The notes below the pieces were generated by a model. It was not told the DNA's origin, did not search any database, and worked only from the letters and a program-made list of their open reading frames with translations. This document shows, piece after piece, positions 61,961-64,000 of a DNA stretch of 64,000 nt. A program made the translations under genes and the position numbers. The DNA is from JAEUTH01 sp039931675 (GTDB taxonomy: Bacteria > Bacteroidota > Bacteroidia > AKYH767-A > OLB10), in assembly GCA_039931675.1 (NCBI GenBank), contig JBDTRM010000285.1:1-64000 (forward strand). The letters are read 5' to 3'. Positions within the stretch are counted from its first letter, which is position 1. Each line of letters starts with the position of its first letter.

Positions 61961-62326
61961 TTAAAAGTTAAGTTGAGCATATAGAGGAGATGCAGCCATT
62001 TTTCCGTCATAATCATTTACAATCTTCTCCTCTGCACCAATCATAAATGCAACTTTTTTTAAGTAATCAGGAGGATACTCTAATCCACACAGGATATTTA
62101 AGAATTCCTCTTTTATTTTTTCAATTATTCCATTTTCCGAATATTCCTTTACGCGTTTATTCGTATCAAATATAAGCCATACCGTAAGTGATTTATCTGC
62201 GAACACAAATGGAATCTCGTATTCTATATTTAATAAACAGATTTCATTCTTTGCTGACCATTCGAGAGCAAGAGTCCTCACATAATCAACAAAATTAAAT
62301 TGCACCAACTTTAAATCCTTAACCAT
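61961..62326 (-). CDS. Hypothetical protein, 121 aa
   Basis: No recognised family. A soluble, mixed alpha/beta protein (LKLVQFNFVDYVRTLALEWS; FADKSLTVWLIFDTNKRVKE; IIEKIKEEFLNILCGLEYPP). It is the last of four small minus-strand genes. The 155-bp gap to the dioxygenase gene holds only a 25-codon frame (61857-61934) that I cannot assign. Confidence 0.6.
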   Translation of the reverse strand: MVKDLKLVQFNFVDYVRTLALEWSAKNEICLLNIEYEIPFVFADKSLTVWLIFDTNKRVKEYSENGIIEKIKEEFLNILCGLEYPPDYLKKVAFMIGAEEKIVNDYDGKMAASPLYAQLNF

Positions 62327-62339
62327 TTTTCTTCAGTGC

Positions 62340-62459
62340 TTAATGTTTTTGATGTTTAGCTGCTTTTCCATTTTTTTCCATAGGTGCATTTTTCATTTCA
62401 GACACTGTCCATACCATTCCGGCAAACCACATACCCCCTATTAAAAATAATGCCGTCAT
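62340..62459 (-). CDS. Possible 39-aa membrane peptide
   Basis: ATG 62459 opens MTALFLIGGMWFAGMVWTVS, a single hydrophobic helix, followed by a Lys-rich tail (EMKNAPMEKNGKAAKHQKH) and TAA at 62340. It sits between two same-strand small genes with gaps of 13 and 16 bp, which supports it being real. The layout fits a small single-pass regulator or toxin-like peptide, but nothing shows which. Confidence 0.5.
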   Translation of the reverse strand: MTALFLIGGMWFAGMVWTVSEMKNAPMEKNGKAAKHQKH

Positions 62460-62475
62460 ATCTGTTTAAATTAAA

Positions 62476-62670
62476 TTATACCCCTTTTCGGTTCTCCCGA
62501 AAATCCTGCCCGCCCGGATCATTATATATGGCATAATTTAATTTTTTGTTCTCCATGCTTTCAAGCTCCTTCACACTTTCATTCTCATTATCTTTTAAAT
62601 TCTCCTTATTGTAAGAATAAGTGTTTCCGGCCTTATTTACTTTTCGTGTTTTAATTTTAAAGTCTTGCAT
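62476..62670 (-). CDS. Small charged protein, 64 aa
   Basis: From ATG 62670: MQDFKIKTRKVNKAGNTYSY, then an Asn/Glu-rich low-complexity part (KENLKDNENESVKELES) and NDPGGQDFRENRKGV. Probably disordered. An upstream ATG at 62703 would overlap the preceding gene. Unknown family. Confidence 0.5.
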   Translation of the reverse strand: MQDFKIKTRKVNKAGNTYSYNKENLKDNENESVKELESMENKKLNYAIYNDPGGQDFRENRKGV

Positions 62671-62692
62671 GATTTCGGAATTTATGGAATTA

Positions 62693-62968
62693 TTAAACAG
62701 CAACTTCTAAATTCCTTTTTTTAATTAACTCATTTGATTTTAATACGTGTGGAATTTCTTTTTTTTCTTCTCCATCGCGCTGCACGTCCAGCTTTTGATT
62801 TTTCTCTGCATGTACCCATCCTGTGTAATAATATTCATGCCTGCTGCAAAATGTACATTTTCGGGCAACAAGAAATGGATAAGGCTTTCCGTTATCCAAT
62901 ATCCACTCTGAGTAATCTCTATATTTCCAGGTGTGTCCTATAACTTTACAAATAATATTCATTTCCAT
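62693..62968 (-). CDS. Small protein with zinc-ribbon-like cysteines, 91 aa
   Basis: From ATG 62968: MEMNIICKVIGHTWKYRDYS with C..IGH, and later RKCTFCSRHEYYYTGW, giving a Cys-His plus CxxC arrangement like small zinc proteins sometimes annotated DUF1660. The C-terminus is charged. First gene of the small minus-strand set. Confidence 0.6.
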   Translation of the reverse strand: MEMNIICKVIGHTWKYRDYSEWILDNGKPYPFLVARKCTFCSRHEYYYTGWVHAEKNQKLDVQRDGEEKKEIPHVLKSNELIKKRNLEVAV

Positions 62969-63558
62969 TATTAGTTTGATTTATACTTTTAAAAAACAAT
63001 GCCACTAACCCAAAGAATGCCTTAAAATGGGTAAACAAAAATTTTTCTGTTGTAAAGCGGTCATTATCTTCCATCACTAAAATTTTGTCAGCTCGATAAT
63101 TAATTTTGATTGGTACTATTTCCCCAATGTTGATATTTTATTCTACACAATCCCCATTTTTCAAAACGCTTGTGTTCCCGCACAAGTGTCGCCTGTGGCT
63201 TTAGCTTTTAATTTTTCTTTCTTCTCCGCCCGGTGCCTGAAGATGGCTTCGCTTACAAGTGCAACTGTATCAAAATAGCAACAAACTATTTGCTCCTGTT
63301 CATTTCTTTTTTAATAATGACAGAGATAATTTTCTCCGAAAGTGTTGCAAAAGAAAATGAAACTATTTCAACGGATATCCGAGTTTACAGGTAATGTTAC
63401 TCCGCAATATTCACAAGTTTAAAAAACTTTAAGGTTTGGGGTTCTTCACATTAACTAAATGAAATTTGACAAATTGAACTGAGCAAGAAAAGCTCCCTGG
63501 GTGCACTTCTAATGGGATAATAATTTTCTTTACTTTTATCATCTAAAACATAAAACTT
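62969..63558. other. Intergenic region, 590 bp
   Basis: Longest gene-free stretch of the window. I see no gene, tandem repeat or strong hairpin. TACTTTTA at 63531-63538, one base from TAnnTTTG, may be the -7 box for the gene at 63559. A C/G-richer patch at about 63160-63260 stands out, but I cannot name it. Confidence 0.4.
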
Positions 63559-63855
63559 ATGTATCTCATTCGCGAAGTATTTAAAACAAAACCCGGCAAA
63601 GCCAAAGAACTTGTCAAGAAATTTAAACAAGCCATTCCTCATTTTGAAAAATCAGATGAAGGAAAAAATTTTAAAGTGCTTACTGACATTGTAAGCCATT
63701 ATTGGACTGTAGTAATGGAATATGAAGTAGAAGACATCGGTAAGCATTTGAACAACATGCGCACTGCTACTTCCAGTCCCGAATTGCAGGAAATTATGAA
63801 AGGCTACATTGACCTTGTTGAAGGAGGTTCAAGGGAAATTTTTTTGGTGGAATAG
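63559..63855 (+). CDS. Antibiotic biosynthesis monooxygenase-like (dimeric alpha/beta barrel) protein
   Basis: A 98-aa protein with the ferredoxin-like dimeric-barrel pattern: YLIREVFKTKPGKAKELVKK, then DIVSHYWTVVMEYEVEDIGK, an acidic helix and a closing REIFLVE. Similar small proteins are annotated ABM- or NIPSNAP-like; catalysis is not assured. It stands alone after a 590-bp gap. Confidence 0.7.
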   Translation: MYLIREVFKTKPGKAKELVKKFKQAIPHFEKSDEGKNFKVLTDIVSHYWTVVMEYEVEDIGKHLNNMRTATSSPELQEIMKGYIDLVEGGSREIFLVE

Positions 63856-64000
63856 TTTAGTTGAAAAACTTTCTATACCCCCTCTGTCATAACTTCTTGA
63901 ATAAACGCTTCTTTCAATTTTATCAGAAAGTGACATACTCCCTGATCTTTGTTTGTAGTCATTTACTACAGACTGGTTACTTGTATTTAGAGTAAAAGAA
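63829..64000 (-). CDS. Possible partial CDS entering from the right edge
   Basis: On the minus strand a 56-codon frame is open from the window edge to TGA at 63829-63831. It reads ..DYKQRSGSMSLSDKIERSVYS.. and ..FSTKLFHQKNFP, which looks protein-like but matches nothing I know. It overlaps the 3' end of the ABM-like gene by 27 bp. It could be chance. Confidence 0.25.
   Translation of the reverse strand, partial: SFTLNTSNQSVVNDYKQRSGSMSLSDKIERSVYSRSYDRGGIESFSTKLFHQKNFP

Overview
The window is AT-rich bacterial DNA from a member of the Bacteroidota, probably near Chitinophagales/Sphingobacteriales; the order-level placement is a guess. The evidence is several very large exported proteins ending in type IX secretion (T9SS) C-terminal sorting domains, an SprB-type repeat, an ExbB-ExbD-ExbD-TonB operon, many lipoproteins, near absence of Shine-Dalgarno sites, and promoter boxes of the Bacteroidota form TAnnTTTG. 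No tRNA, rRNA, CRISPR array, phage or complete insertion sequence was seen.

Layout. (1) 0-2.2 kb: the end of a PIG-L/LmbE deacetylase gene and an asnB-type asparagine synthetase. (2) 2.4-34 kb: six large secreted proteins (a DNRLRE/Ig protein, a 2043-aa adhesin with thirteen 49-aa repeats, a 1786-aa five-module protein, a 1481-aa delta-60 propeller protein, a WYFG-type protein and an S8 subtilisin). Housekeeping genes lie between them: an exported MsrA, dnaX, a PspC-domain protein, a CHAD protein, mnmA, an MFS transporter and a cystathionine beta-synthase-like enzyme. (3) 34.3-40.6 kb: exbB-exbD-exbD-tonB followed by a small membrane protein, a PstS-like lipoprotein and a TPR protein, an envelope-energising operon. 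(4) 40.8-47.5 kb: signalling and stress genes (histidine kinase plus receiver, HAD hydrolase, double UspA protein, a receiver lacking its phospho-acceptor Asp, DNA polymerase IV, a second exported MsrA). (5) 47.6-61.8 kb: a GlxA-type regulator divergent from about 22 collinear small genes for small-molecule handling and stress (GyrI-like, SRPBCC, VOC, DHFR-like, DoxX-like, DinB-like, methyltransferase, AraC, LLM oxidoreductase, YceI, OsmC-ferredoxin fusion, DUF2630, GNAT, FMN reductase, extradiol dioxygenase). (6) 61.9-64 kb: a compact minus-strand set of four tiny unknown genes, a long empty stretch and an ABM-like protein.

The least explained layer is non-coding. A family of four 100-105 bp elements with nested inverted repeats (outer arms ACCTTAGTAGAAA / TTTCTACTAAGGT) lies at 11.2, 43.2, 48.7 and 52.7 kb in unrelated gene contexts. 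Short CCCGAT..ATCGGG palindromes recur 15-25 bp before start codons. Several other palindromic repeats have entered intergenic DNA and, in three genes (asnB, mnmA and a T9SS protein), the coding frame itself. Two genes are visibly damaged: a four-helix-bundle (S23/IVP) gene with one in-frame stop, and a DoxX-like gene with two compensating homopolymer indels.
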